From JAAZPG01 sp012797375 (GTDB taxonomy: Bacteria; Acidobacteriota; Aminicenantia; Aminicenantales; UBA4085), in the NCBI GenBank assembly GCA_937868205.1, contig CALMMC010000112.1:1-13429 (forward strand): DNA of 13,429 nucleotides, in the 5' to 3' direction. The notes beneath the pieces were generated by a model. That model did no database searches. It was not told where the DNA came from and saw nothing but the letters and a program-made list of their open reading frames with translations. A program made the position numbers and the translations under genes. Shown piece by piece: positions 1-9,146 of this stretch (positions are counted from its first letter, which is position 1; the number at the start of each line of letters is the position of its first letter).

Positions 1-2
1 AG

Positions 3-143
3 AACGTGCCGTACCCGACGTATCACAACACCAAGGACCGGATTGAGCTGATCGACTCCGAGACGATGGAGGACATGGCCCGGCTGTTCTTCATGGCGAT
101 CATGGACATCGCCGACGAGGAGGCCGTCAATTTCCGAAAATAG
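3..143 (+). CDS. C-terminal end of a probable M28-family zinc metallopeptidase (5' truncated)
   Basis: Only the last 46 codons and a TAG stop are inside the window; the gene starts upstream. The peptide reads NVPYPTYHNTKDRIELIDSE and continues with METMARLF-like helical sequence rich in Met, Ala and acidic residues. The YPTYHNTKDRIELID stretch resembles the C-terminal YHT-x-D-T-x-E-x-I segment of M28 aminopeptidases and carboxypeptidases, where the His is a zinc ligand. M28 enzymes remove terminal residues from peptides and are often secreted or periplasmic, but no signal peptide can be seen because the N-terminus is missing. The stop lies 7 bases before the left end of the transposase element, so the element lies just outside the coding sequence. 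The family call rests on this one motif and is moderate; another zinc-dependent hydrolase remains possible. Confidence 0.5.
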   Translation, partial: NVPYPTYHNTKDRIELIDSETMEDMARLFFMAIMDIADEEAVNFRK

Positions 144-150
144 GGGAAAT

Positions 151-180
151 AGGGAGACACAATACTAATTCACCATATTT
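151..180 (+). repeat. Left terminal inverted repeat of the transposase element
   Basis: This 30-base repeat begins AGGGAGACACAATACTAATT and is matched by the reverse complement of 993-1022 with one substitution at position 166. It overlaps the last codons of the transposase gene, including its stop codon (165-167 on the minus strand). The flanking bases outside the repeat do not match those of the right copy. Confidence 0.85.
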
Positions 181-833
181 TTTGGCTTCCGGCCGCGCTT
201 CAGCGGAAGAAGCTTTCTTCCCGTCAACGTCTCCAGCTTCCCGAGGAATCGATCGTCGCCCATCGGCCTCCCCGTCTTTTGGTGTCGTTTGAACGCCGCT
301 TCGAATTTCGAGTCCCCGGTTTCATTCAAATACGCCGGCCAGTCGACGATCGAGAATAATCTCTCGTTGGCGGAGACGAGCGGATCGTTCGTTCGGAAAA
401 TGCGGGCTCGGGCGCTCGACCATGGGTAATCCTCCGGCTGGTCGACGATTCCGGCCCGGACGGGATTCAATTCCACGTACCGGACCGCCTCGAAAAGATG
501 CCGATCGCTCAACGGAAATGATGAGAAACGGCCCTGCCAAAGATAGCCTTTCCATTCCTCGCGGATGTTGACCGCCGTCGTGTAAAGGCGATGGGTCTCG
601 CCGACGGCCCGGGAAAGGCTCTCTTTTGTCTCTGGAATGACAATGAGGTGAACGTGGTTGTCCATGAGGCAATAAGCGAGGAAGGCGAGTCCGTTTTTTC
701 TTCCAAGGCGCTTGATGAGCCGGAGATAAAATTTTTTGTCATTTTCGGAGAAAAACACCTTTTGGCGGCGATTGCCTCTCTGGGTGACATGGTGGGGGCA
801 ACCGGGGACGACAAGCCGGGCGAACTTCGGCAT
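165..833 (-). CDS. REP-associated tyrosine transposase (Y1/HUH family, IS200-like)
   Basis: The 222-residue product is a single-strand DNA nicking and joining enzyme of the Y1_Tnp (TnpA_REP/RAYT) family. The family N-terminus is clear: ARLVVPGCPHHVTQRGN at residues 5-21. The metal-binding HUH motif is NHVHLIV (N59, H60, H62), preceded by AYCLMD. The segment GYLWQGRF (97-103) and RYVELNPVRAG (118-128) follow; Tyr119 is the best candidate for the catalytic tyrosine, by analogy with the family. The C-terminus is basic (KRGRKPK). An in-frame start at 950 exists, but its extra 39 residues look like random GC-rich translation and the family normally begins MP-x-x-x-R, so 833 is chosen. No strong ribosome binding site is seen. 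The last codons and stop fall inside the left terminal repeat. The gene looks intact. Confidence 0.88.
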   Translation of the reverse strand: MPKFARLVVPGCPHHVTQRGNRRQKVFFSENDKKFYLRLIKRLGRKNGLAFLAYCLMDNHVHLIVIPETKESLSRAVGETHRLYTTAVNIREEWKGYLWQGRFSSFPLSDRHLFEAVRYVELNPVRAGIVDQPEDYPWSSARARIFRTNDPLVSANERLFSIVDWPAYLNETGDSKFEAAFKRHQKTGRPMGDDRFLGKLETLTGRKLLPLKRGRKPKNMVN

Positions 834-992
834 TTTTTTTATCCATAAGAATGACGCTTCCCGGAAGATTTTTTCTCGCTGGCAAAATAGGAGCGGCGGC
901 GCCCGTTCAGGCGATGATGAGCCGGACGCGGGGGAAGGCCGGGGACGCATCGGACAGACCGGGGGCCGGGGAGGAGGCGGGAGCCGGCCGGG

Positions 993-1022
993 AAATATGG
1001 TGAATTGGTATTGTGTCTCCCT
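993..1022 (-). repeat. Right terminal inverted repeat of the transposase element
   Basis: Read on the minus strand this begins AGGGAGACACAATACCAATT, identical to the left repeat except for C in place of T at the sixteenth base. It ends three bases before the GTPase stop codon (TAA on the minus strand at 1026-1028). Confidence 0.85.
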
Positions 1023-1025
1023 GTT

Positions 1026-2018
1026 TTAGAGGTGGAGCTCGACGATGTCGCCGTCCTCGAGGGCGAAGTCGCGGTTGACCATCATCCCGGTGATTTCATC
1101 CCCCCGCCAGAGGCGGGCGTAAGCGAGCTTCTCGACGAAATCCTTGTGGACGGCCGAGGCGATCCGCATGACGTCGCTCCGCCGGGGGAGGATGAACGGC
1201 GACTCGAACTCGGCCTTCTTGCCGGGGACCTTGCTGTAGACCCGGATGACGTGGAGCAGGTCGAAAATCCTCCGGCGCAGATCCTCGAGACCGTCGCCCC
1301 TCTCGGCCGAAACCGGCAGGACCGGAAGCTGGGCCTCGAAGAAGAACCGCAGGGCTTCAAGCCCGTCCCCGGCTTCCTCGAGGTCGGTTTTCGCCGCGGC
1401 CAGGATCGTTTTTTTTCGGAAGAGCCGGACCGCTTCTTCCGCCGGCGGGACGAATCCGTCCCGGACGAACGCGACGCGCTTCTCCATCAGCCGGCTGAAA
1501 ACGGTTTCGAGAAGCCCGGGCGTTTCCGGATCGGCCGCGTCGGCGACGACGCAGGCCGCGTCGGCGACCTTGATCATCTCGATCTGTCCGCTCTCCAGGT
1601 ATTCGGCCGAGACCGGCGGCAGGTCGATCAACTGGATCTTGATGTTCTCGAACCGCATCATGTAGGGGGCGGCGGCCCGGGTGGTGAAAGGATAATCTCC
1701 GATTTCCGGATCGGCCCCCGTCAAGGCTTTGATGAGGCTCGATTTTCCCGAATTCGGCGGCCCGACGAACACGACCTGCCCGGCGCCCTGTTTTTCGATC
1801 AGGACGGACAGCCCGTGCTTTCCGGATCCGGCTTTCTGGGCTTCTTCCCGCAGCTTGGCCAGCTTGGCCTTGTGCTGGGCCTGCATCTTCTCCGTGGCCT
1901 TGTGCTTCGGGATGAGGCGGAGCATCTCCTCCAGGCCCTCGATCTTTTCCGAAACGGTCTTCGCCTCGCGGTATCGTTTTTCGGCTTCCAGGTATTGAGG
2001 CGTAAGGTTGGCCGCCAT
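1026..2018 (-). CDS. DRG-like GTP-binding protein with C-terminal TGS domain
   Basis: The 330-residue product belongs to the Obg-related DRG group (COG1163-like). An N-terminal charged helical region (about 1-65, including KATEKMQAQHKAKLAKLREE) resembles the DRG N-terminus. The G domain follows: G1 GPPNSGKSS at 86-94, G2 around TT at 112-113, G3 IDLPP at 131-135, G4 AKTD at 209-212, and G5 SAE at 237-239. Residues 257-330 form a TGS domain ending DGDIVELHL. Two motifs are off consensus: DxxG reads DLPP, and NKxD reads AKTD. DRG proteins are linked to translation and ribosomes in eukaryotes and archaea; the role of the bacterial branch is unclear. A GGAG sequence (minus strand, 2030-2027) lies 8 bases from the ATG and supports this start. 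The gene is divergent from gyrB. The family call is secure, the function is not. Confidence 0.85.
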   Translation of the reverse strand: MAANLTPQYLEAEKRYREAKTVSEKIEGLEEMLRLIPKHKATEKMQAQHKAKLAKLREEAQKAGSGKHGLSVLIEKQGAGQVVFVGPPNSGKSSLIKALTGADPEIGDYPFTTRAAAPYMMRFENIKIQLIDLPPVSAEYLESGQIEMIKVADAACVVADAADPETPGLLETVFSRLMEKRVAFVRDGFVPPAEEAVRLFRKKTILAAAKTDLEEAGDGLEALRFFFEAQLPVLPVSAERGDGLEDLRRRIFDLLHVIRVYSKVPGKKAEFESPFILPRRSDVMRIASAVHKDFVEKLAYARLWRGDEITGMMVNRDFALEDGDIVELHL

Positions 2019-2319
2019 CGGTTTCTCTCCGCCGCGATTATACCAAAATCGCCGCTTTTTCGTGACCCGTTTCCCCCGGTTTTCCCCTTCTTTCCCGGGC
2101 TGGATAAGAGGCGCGGAGAAAGCTTCCCCTCCGTTCCGCCCGGTTCTCCCAAGGCCTTGGGCCGGATCCTCCCCTCCGCCCCAAAATATTGTGTTTTTGA
2201 CCGAAAATTTCGCTTTACTTTTTCCCTCGATTCGGGGTATAATTCAGTCATGAAATCCGCGGTGTTTTTTTAAGAGCTATACACTTATAACTTACTTGAA
2301 TTCAATGAGATAGAATCCA
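2019..2319. other. Divergent intergenic region between the GTPase gene and gyrB
   Basis: These 301 bases hold no convincing gene. The GTPase ribosome binding site is at the left edge. Bases 2040-2180 are C-rich and show nothing recognisable. From 2181 the sequence becomes AT-rich and contains the gyrB promoter at 2214-2243. An ATG with seven codons (2250-2273, MKSAVFF) follows but has no ribosome binding site and is probably chance. No clear promoter for the GTPase was found. Confidence 0.6.
2214..2243 (+). promoter_or_regulatory. Sigma-70-type promoter of gyrB-gyrA
   Basis: TTTACT at 2214-2219 and a perfect TATAAT at 2238-2243 are separated by 18 bases. Transcription would start near 2250, giving an AT-rich leader of about 70 bases before the gyrB ATG at 2320. 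The spacer is much like that of the promoter at 7426-7455. Confidence 0.7.
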
Positions 2320-4710
<2,391 letters not shown>

Positions 4711-4713
4711 CCC

Positions 4714-7365
4714 ATGGCTAAAAAAGAAAAAGAAAAAGAAAAAGAAAAAGAGAAAGAGAGAGAAAAAACCAAGCCCAAGATCGCGGCCAAAGGCGGCCGC
4801 GGAGGCCGGGGAAAAACCCCGGTTCCGCCGCCTGTCCCGGAGCCGGAGATCCCGGCTTCCGCCGTCCCGGGCGGAGACGCCCCGGCCGAAAAAACGCCGG
4901 CCCGGGAAAAAGCTCCGTCCGCCCAACAGCCGCTCTTTCCGGCCGCGGCCGAGCTGTCCAACGTCGCCCTCGAGGAGGAGATGAAGCGCTCCTACCTCGA
5001 TTACGCCATGAGCGTCATCATCGGCCGGGCCATCCCCGACATCAAGGACGGGCTCAAGCCCGTCCACCGGCGCGTCCTTTACGCGATGTACGAAACGGGC
5101 ACGGTTTACAATAAGCCTCACAAGAAATCGGCCCGGATCGTCGGCGACGTCATCGGAAAATATCATCCTCACGGCGACCAGGCCGTCTACGACACCCTCG
5201 TCCGGATGGCCCAGGATTTCTCGCTCCGGGCCCTGCTCGTCGACGGCCAGGGCAACTTCGGCTCGATCGACGGCGATCCGCCGGCGGCCATGCGCTACAC
5301 CGAGGTCCGGATGACCAAGCTGGCCGGCGAGATGCTGGCCGACATCGAGAAGGACACGGTCAACTTCATCCCCAACTACGATGAAAGCCTGACCATGCCC
5401 GAGGTCCTGCCGACCAAGTTCCCCAACCTCCTGGTCAACGGAAGCTCGGGAATCGCCGTCGGCATGGCCACCAACATCCCGCCCCATAACCTGGGCGAGA
5501 TCTCCAACGGCATCGTCCACCTCCTGGATCATCCCGATGCCTCGCTCGAAGACATCATGAAGCTTGTCCCCGGGCCGGATTTCCCCACCGGCGGATACGT
5601 CTTCAACCAGCAGGGCATCCGGGACGCCTACGCCTCCGGGCGGGGCACCATCCAAGTCCGGGCCAAGACGACGATCGAGCGGGGCGACAAGGGCGAACGG
5701 GAGCGGATCGTCATCACCGAGATCCCCTACGCGGTCAACAAAGCCCGGCTCATCGAGAGCATCGCCGACCTTGTCAACGCGAAGAAAATCGAGGGCATCG
5801 CCGACCTCCGGGACGAATCCGACCGGGAAGGCATCCGGATCGTCGTCGAGGTCAAGCGGGGCGAGCTTCCCGAGGTCGTCCTGAACAACCTCTACAAGCA
5901 CACGTCGCTCCAGACGTCGTTCGGGATCATCATGCTGGCCATCGTCGACAAGCAGCCGAAGATCCTCGGCCTGATCGACATGATGAAGTATTTCATCGGC
6001 CACCGGCAGGATATCGTCCGGCGGCGGACCCGGTTCGACCTGAAGAAGGCCGAGCACCGGGCTCACATCCTGGAAGGCCTGACGATCGCCCTCGATCATC
6101 TCGACGCGATCATCAAACTCATCCGGTCGGCCCCGACCGTGGACGCGGCCCGGGCCGGGCTGATGGAAAAGTTCAAGCTGTCCCAGATCCAGGCCCAGGC
6201 CATTCTCGAGATCCAGCTCCAGCGCTTGACCCACCTCGAGCGGGAGAAGATCGTCCAGGAATACACCGAGGTCAAGGCCCTGATCGTCAAGCTCAAGAAA
6301 ATCCTCTCCTCGGACAAGCTCGTGACCGAGATCATCGCCGGGGAGATGAAGGAGATCAAGGAGACCTACGCCGACGCCCGCCGGACCGAGCTGCGGGACG
6401 AGGTTGTGACCGATATCCGGGCCGAGGACCTGATCAAGGAGGAGGATGTCGTCGTCATGACGACCCAGTCGGGCTACATCAAGCGGACCTCCCTCTCCTC
6501 CTACCGGTTCCAGATGCGCGGGGGGAAGGGGCGCAAGGGAATCAGCATGAAGGCCGAGGACGTCGTCGATGACGTTTTCGTCTGCTCGACCCACTCCTAC
6601 CTCCTGGTCTTCACGAACATCGGCCGGATGTACTGGCTCAAGGCCCTCGAAATCCCCGATGTCGGCGTGGCCGGGCGCGGCAAAGCCATCGCCAACCTCC
6701 TCGAGTTCCAGTCCAACGAGCGGGCGACCTCGGTCGTGTCGATCAAGGATTTTTCCGAGGACCACTACGTGGTCATGCTGGCCACCGACGGCCAGATCAA
6801 GAAGACCCGGCTGAGCGAGTTCAAGAACATCCGCCGCGGCGGGATCATCGCCATGAATCTCCGGCCGAAGAAGGAGCTCATGTGGACCCGGCTGACGGAC
6901 GGCAAGCGGGACCTCGTGCTCGCGACCCGGCTGGGCAAGGCCATCCGGTTCAAGGAGAAGGACATCCGGCCGATGGGCCGGACCGCCGCCGGCGTCCGGG
7001 CGATGACCCTGGCCAAGAAGGACGAGATCATCGGCTTCGTGGCCGTCGGCGACGAGGACAAGTACATTTTCACGGCCAGCGAGAAAGGCTACGGCAAGAG
7101 AACGGAGGCCGCCTCCTACCGCATCCAGCACCGCGGCGGCAAGGGGCTCATCAACCTCAAGATCACGCCCAAGATCGGCAAGGCCATCGCCGTCCTGGGC
7201 GTCGCGGAAGACGACCTCCTGGTCGTCACCGTCTCGGGCAAGGTCATCCGGATCAAAACCGAGCAGATCCGCTCGACCGGCCGGGCCACCCAGGGCGTCC
7301 GCCTGATCAATCTTGAGGAAAACGACGCCGTCTGCGCCGTGGCCAAGGCCCGCGAAACAGATTGA
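4714..7365 (+). CDS. gyrA: DNA gyrase subunit A with a Lys/Glu-rich N-terminal extension
   Basis: The 883-residue product is the DNA-breaking and rejoining subunit of gyrase. The winged-helix core begins near residue 81 (ALEEEMKRSYLDYAMS) and contains the catalytic Tyr195 in AAMRYTEVRM. Numbering is offset by 73 from E. coli, where the Tyr is 122. The quinolone region HPHGDQAVYD (151-160) has Gln156 where E. coli has Ser83; Asp160 matches Asp87. The C-terminal DNA-wrapping domain starts near 570 and carries a GyrA-box-like QMRGGKG (600-606; consensus QRRGGKG). Residues 1-73 are additional: a (KE)n run followed by a Gly/Arg and Pro/Ala-rich linker. No ATG, GTG or TTG codon lies in frame between 4714 and the ATG at 4981, which is inside the conserved core, so the extension is very likely translated. 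With gyrB only 3 bases upstream and no ribosome binding site, translational coupling is likely. Confidence 0.94.
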   Translation: MAKKEKEKEKEKEKEREKTKPKIAAKGGRGGRGKTPVPPPVPEPEIPASAVPGGDAPAEKTPAREKAPSAQQPLFPAAAELSNVALEEEMKRSYLDYAMSVIIGRAIPDIKDGLKPVHRRVLYAMYETGTVYNKPHKKSARIVGDVIGKYHPHGDQAVYDTLVRMAQDFSLRALLVDGQGNFGSIDGDPPAAMRYTEVRMTKLAGEMLADIEKDTVNFIPNYDESLTMPEVLPTKFPNLLVNGSSGIAVGMATNIPPHNLGEISNGIVHLLDHPDASLEDIMKLVPGPDFPTGGYVFNQQGIRDAYASGRGTIQVRAKTTIERGDKGERERIVITEIPYAVNKARLIESIADLVNAKKIEGIADLRDESDREGIRIVVEVKRGELPEVVLNNLYKHTSLQTSFGIIMLAIVDKQPKILGLIDMMKYFIGHRQDIVRRRTRFDLKKAEHRAHILEGLTIALDHLDAIIKLIRSAPTVDAARAGLMEKFKLSQIQAQAILEIQLQRLTHLEREKIVQEYTEVKALIVKLKKILSSDKLVTEIIAGEMKEIKETYADARRTELRDEVVTDIRAEDLIKEEDVVVMTTQSGYIKRTSLSSYRFQMRGGKGRKGISMKAEDVVDDVFVCSTHSYLLVFTNIGRMYWLKALEIPDVGVAGRGKAIANLLEFQSNERATSVVSIKDFSEDHYVVMLATDGQIKKTRLSEFKNIRRGGIIAMNLRPKKELMWTRLTDGKRDLVLATRLGKAIRFKEKDIRPMGRTAAGVRAMTLAKKDEIIGFVAVGDEDKYIFTASEKGYGKRTEAASYRIQHRGGKGLINLKITPKIGKAIAVLGVAEDDLLVVTVSGKVIRIKTEQIRSTGRATQGVRLINLEENDAVCAVAKARETD
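4720..4767 (+). repeat. AAAGAA hexanucleotide repeat in the 5' end of gyrA
   Basis: Bases 4723-4749 are perfect AAAGAA units (about 4.5 copies), flanked by degenerate AAAGAG and AGAGAA copies out to 4767. They encode alternating Lys-Glu. Each unit is six bases, so gain or loss of units keeps the reading frame and changes only the length of the charged tail. This A-rich tract stands out against the GC-rich surroundings. Confidence 0.85.
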
Positions 7366-7425
7366 ATCCTCCGGCGGCGGGGGGATTTCCCGGCGCCGAG
7401 ATGTCCCTCCCCCGCGGACCGGATT

Positions 7426-7455
7426 TTGACTTTTTCCTCCATTCGGAGTTATAAA
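7426..7455 (+). promoter_or_regulatory. Sigma-70-type promoter of the cyclase-kinase operon
   Basis: TTGACT at 7426-7431 and TATAAA at 7450-7455 are 18 bases apart in the 155-base gap after gyrA. The predicted start near 7462 leaves a leader of about 60 bases. The spacer (TTTTCC, then ATTCGGAG) closely resembles the gyrB promoter spacer (TTTTCCC, then ATTCGGGG). Confidence 0.72.
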
Positions 7456-7509
7456 AACCGCATCATCGGAGACGCTCCTCCGGGCGGAAGATCGTCCCCG
7501 GATCAGAGG

Positions 7510-7515
7510 AAGGAG
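7510..7515 (+). promoter_or_regulatory. Ribosome binding site that fixes the TTG start of the cyclase gene
   Basis: AAGGAG lies 5 bases upstream of TTG at 7521. The first in-frame ATG downstream lies inside the FHA domain, at codon 49 of the DEMVSARH segment, so the TTG is the only start that gives a complete domain. Confidence 0.75.
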
Positions 7516-7520
7516 AACGC

Positions 7521-9146
7521 TTGGCGCCGACCGGGCGGAAAGGATTCTCGTTTCTGGCGACCCTGCCCTCCGGGTCGAAAACGCCGTTCCGCGCCGATTC
7601 GGGCGTCGTCCTCGTCGGCCGCCGCCTTCCGCCGGGTCCGGATCACTGGAGCCTGGAGGACGAGATGGTCTCCGCCCGGCACGCCCGTCTCACCCTGGAT
7701 GACGGCGGCGTCTGGATCGAGGATCTTCAAAGCGCCAACGGAACCTGGGTCGACGGGAAGCGGATCCAGACCCGGACGCTTCTTGATCCCGCCTCGATCG
7801 TCCGGCTCGGCCGGACCACCCTGCGCCTGGCGGCCGTCCCTTCGGCCGCCCCGGCTCCCCCGCCGTTTCCGCCGAAAGGGAAAACACCCCTGCCTTTCCA
7901 GCCGCCGGCCGAGGCCCTCGCCGGGGATGAATCCGTCCCCAACCTCGTCCTGGGGGGAGCGACGGCCGAGGCCGTCCGAGAACGGCTGACGGCCGTTTTT
8001 GATCTCACGGCCGCCCTAAGCGGGATCGACTCCGTCGAAACCCTGGCCTCCCACCTCCTGGAGCATCTTCACCGGGCTTTCGCCTCGTTCGGCCCGAACA
8101 CTCACAGCGGGCTCCTGGTGGGACCGGAGCTGATCCTCAAGGCCTACCGCCCCGAAACCGATCCTCCGACCTGCAGCCTGACCCTGGGCCGCCACGTCTT
8201 TTCCGAGAAGAAGGCCTGCCTTTGGCGCCTGGGGGCGGCCGGAGAGGTCGATCCGTCGATGAGCCTGATGGCCTCCGGGACGACCTCGGCCCTCTATGCC
8301 CCCTTGGCCTGGGCGGGAGAAGTCTACGGTGTCGTTTATTTCGATTTGACGTCCGGGACGAAAACCTTCGGCCGGGACGACCTGCGGCTTGTCCAGCTGA
8401 TGGCCGCCCAGACGGCCATGTTCATCAAGAATCTCCAGCTCGGCCAGGTCCTCCAGCGCGAGGCGGCGATCAAGACCCGCCTCCTGGCCCAGTTCCCGCC
8501 CTCCATCGCCGAGCGCCTGGCCCGGCTCCCGGATCACACCGCCGTCCCCTCCGAGCGCCTCGACCGGGTGACCGTCCTCATCTCGGACGTGCGCGGATTC
8601 ACCAAGCTGGCCGCGGCGATGGAGCCGGAAGCCGTCGTCCGGATGCTCAACGACATGTTCCATGAATTGACTCCGATCATCCTCAAGCACAACGGGACGG
8701 TGGACAAGTACATCGGGGATGCGATCCTGGCGGTTTTCGGATGCCCCGAGCCCGACGAACAGCAAGCCGAGCGGGCCGTCCAGGCCGCCCTGGAAATGCA
8801 GGAGGCCGTCCGGAGGCTGGAAACCAAGCGCTGGAAGGGCCGGGCGCCGTTTCGCATCGGCGTCGCCGTCCACACCGGGCCGGCCATCCACGGCTTCATC
8901 GGCGCGCCCGAGCGGATGGAATACACGGTCGTCGGCAACACGATCAACCTTACCTCGCGGTATTGCGACGCGGCCGCTCCGGGGACGATTCTCGTCAGCC
9001 CCGAGATCTACCAGCGGCTGCATTACTGCCTCGACGTCGAGCATCCGCCCCTCGAGGTCGAGACCAAGCATGAAGGTCCGATCAAGGCGTATGTCGTCCG
9101 CGGCTGGAAGGGGGGCCGGCCGGCCGGGAAGGAAGGTGCCCCATGA
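7521..9146 (+). CDS. FHA-GAF-class III adenylate/guanylate cyclase
   Basis: The 541-residue product has three modules. Residues 28-102 are an FHA phosphothreonine-binding domain (VGRR, SARHARL, DLQSANGTWVDG). After a Pro-rich linker, about 155-305 is a GAF-like sensor (VFDLTAALSG to FDLTSGTKTFGRDDLRLVQLMAAQTA). About 345-528 is a class III nucleotide cyclase catalytic domain: VLISDVRGFT with metal ligand Asp356, DKYIGDAILAVFG with Lys396 and Asp400, and EYTVVGNTINLTSR with transition-state Asn476 and Arg480. All main catalytic residues are present, so it is probably active. The substrate (ATP or GTP) cannot be settled from sequence alone. No signal peptide or membrane span is seen, so it is cytoplasmic. 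It uses a TTG start with a good ribosome binding site and overlaps the kinase gene by ATGA, which suggests coupled translation. The FHA domain makes the kinase a likely partner. Confidence 0.9.
   Translation: MAPTGRKGFSFLATLPSGSKTPFRADSGVVLVGRRLPPGPDHWSLEDEMVSARHARLTLDDGGVWIEDLQSANGTWVDGKRIQTRTLLDPASIVRLGRTTLRLAAVPSAAPAPPPFPPKGKTPLPFQPPAEALAGDESVPNLVLGGATAEAVRERLTAVFDLTAALSGIDSVETLASHLLEHLHRAFASFGPNTHSGLLVGPELILKAYRPETDPPTCSLTLGRHVFSEKKACLWRLGAAGEVDPSMSLMASGTTSALYAPLAWAGEVYGVVYFDLTSGTKTFGRDDLRLVQLMAAQTAMFIKNLQLGQVLQREAAIKTRLLAQFPPSIAERLARLPDHTAVPSERLDRVTVLISDVRGFTKLAAAMEPEAVVRMLNDMFHELTPIILKHNGTVDKYIGDAILAVFGCPEPDEQQAERAVQAALEMQEAVRRLETKRWKGRAPFRIGVAVHTGPAIHGFIGAPERMEYTVVGNTINLTSRYCDAAAPGTILVSPEIYQRLHYCLDVEHPPLEVETKHEGPIKAYVVRGWKGGRPAGKEGAP

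Larger units (their letters stand above)
151..1022 (-). mobile_element. REP-associated/IS200-like transposase element bounded by 30-base inverted repeats
   Basis: An 872-base unit holds one HUH transposase gene (165-833, minus strand) and ends in inverted repeats at 151-180 and 993-1022 that match at 29 of 30 positions. It occupies the gap between two convergent genes: the upstream stop codon ends at 143 and the GTPase stop lies at 1026-1028. No target-site duplication is visible, as expected for HUH enzymes that move as single-stranded DNA. Inverted bounding copies are the arrangement usual for REP-associated tyrosine transposases and not for classic IS200 elements, which have subterminal hairpins. 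The stretch 834-992 upstream of the gene is noncoding and very G-rich near 930-971. Confidence 0.75.

Noticed and set aside
834..950. An N-terminal extension of the transposase to a start at 950.
   Set aside because: The 39 added residues are low-complexity Pro/Ser/Arg-rich and the conserved family start is at 833.
1005..2273. A 422-codon plus-strand frame antisense to the GTPase gene.
   Set aside because: It shows the same GC-bias effect. The minus-strand frame has complete GTPase and TGS motifs and a ribosome binding site, while this frame has no family resemblance and crosses the gyrB promoter.
2250..2273. A seven-codon leader peptide frame (MKSAVFF) downstream of the gyrB promoter.
   Set aside because: It has no ribosome binding site, lies at or next to the predicted transcription start, and has no regulatory codon pattern or attenuator hairpin.
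7370..7400. A possible terminator hairpin after gyrA.
   Set aside because: Short GGCG/CGCC and GGG/CCC pairings exist, but the stem is interrupted and no T run follows directly.
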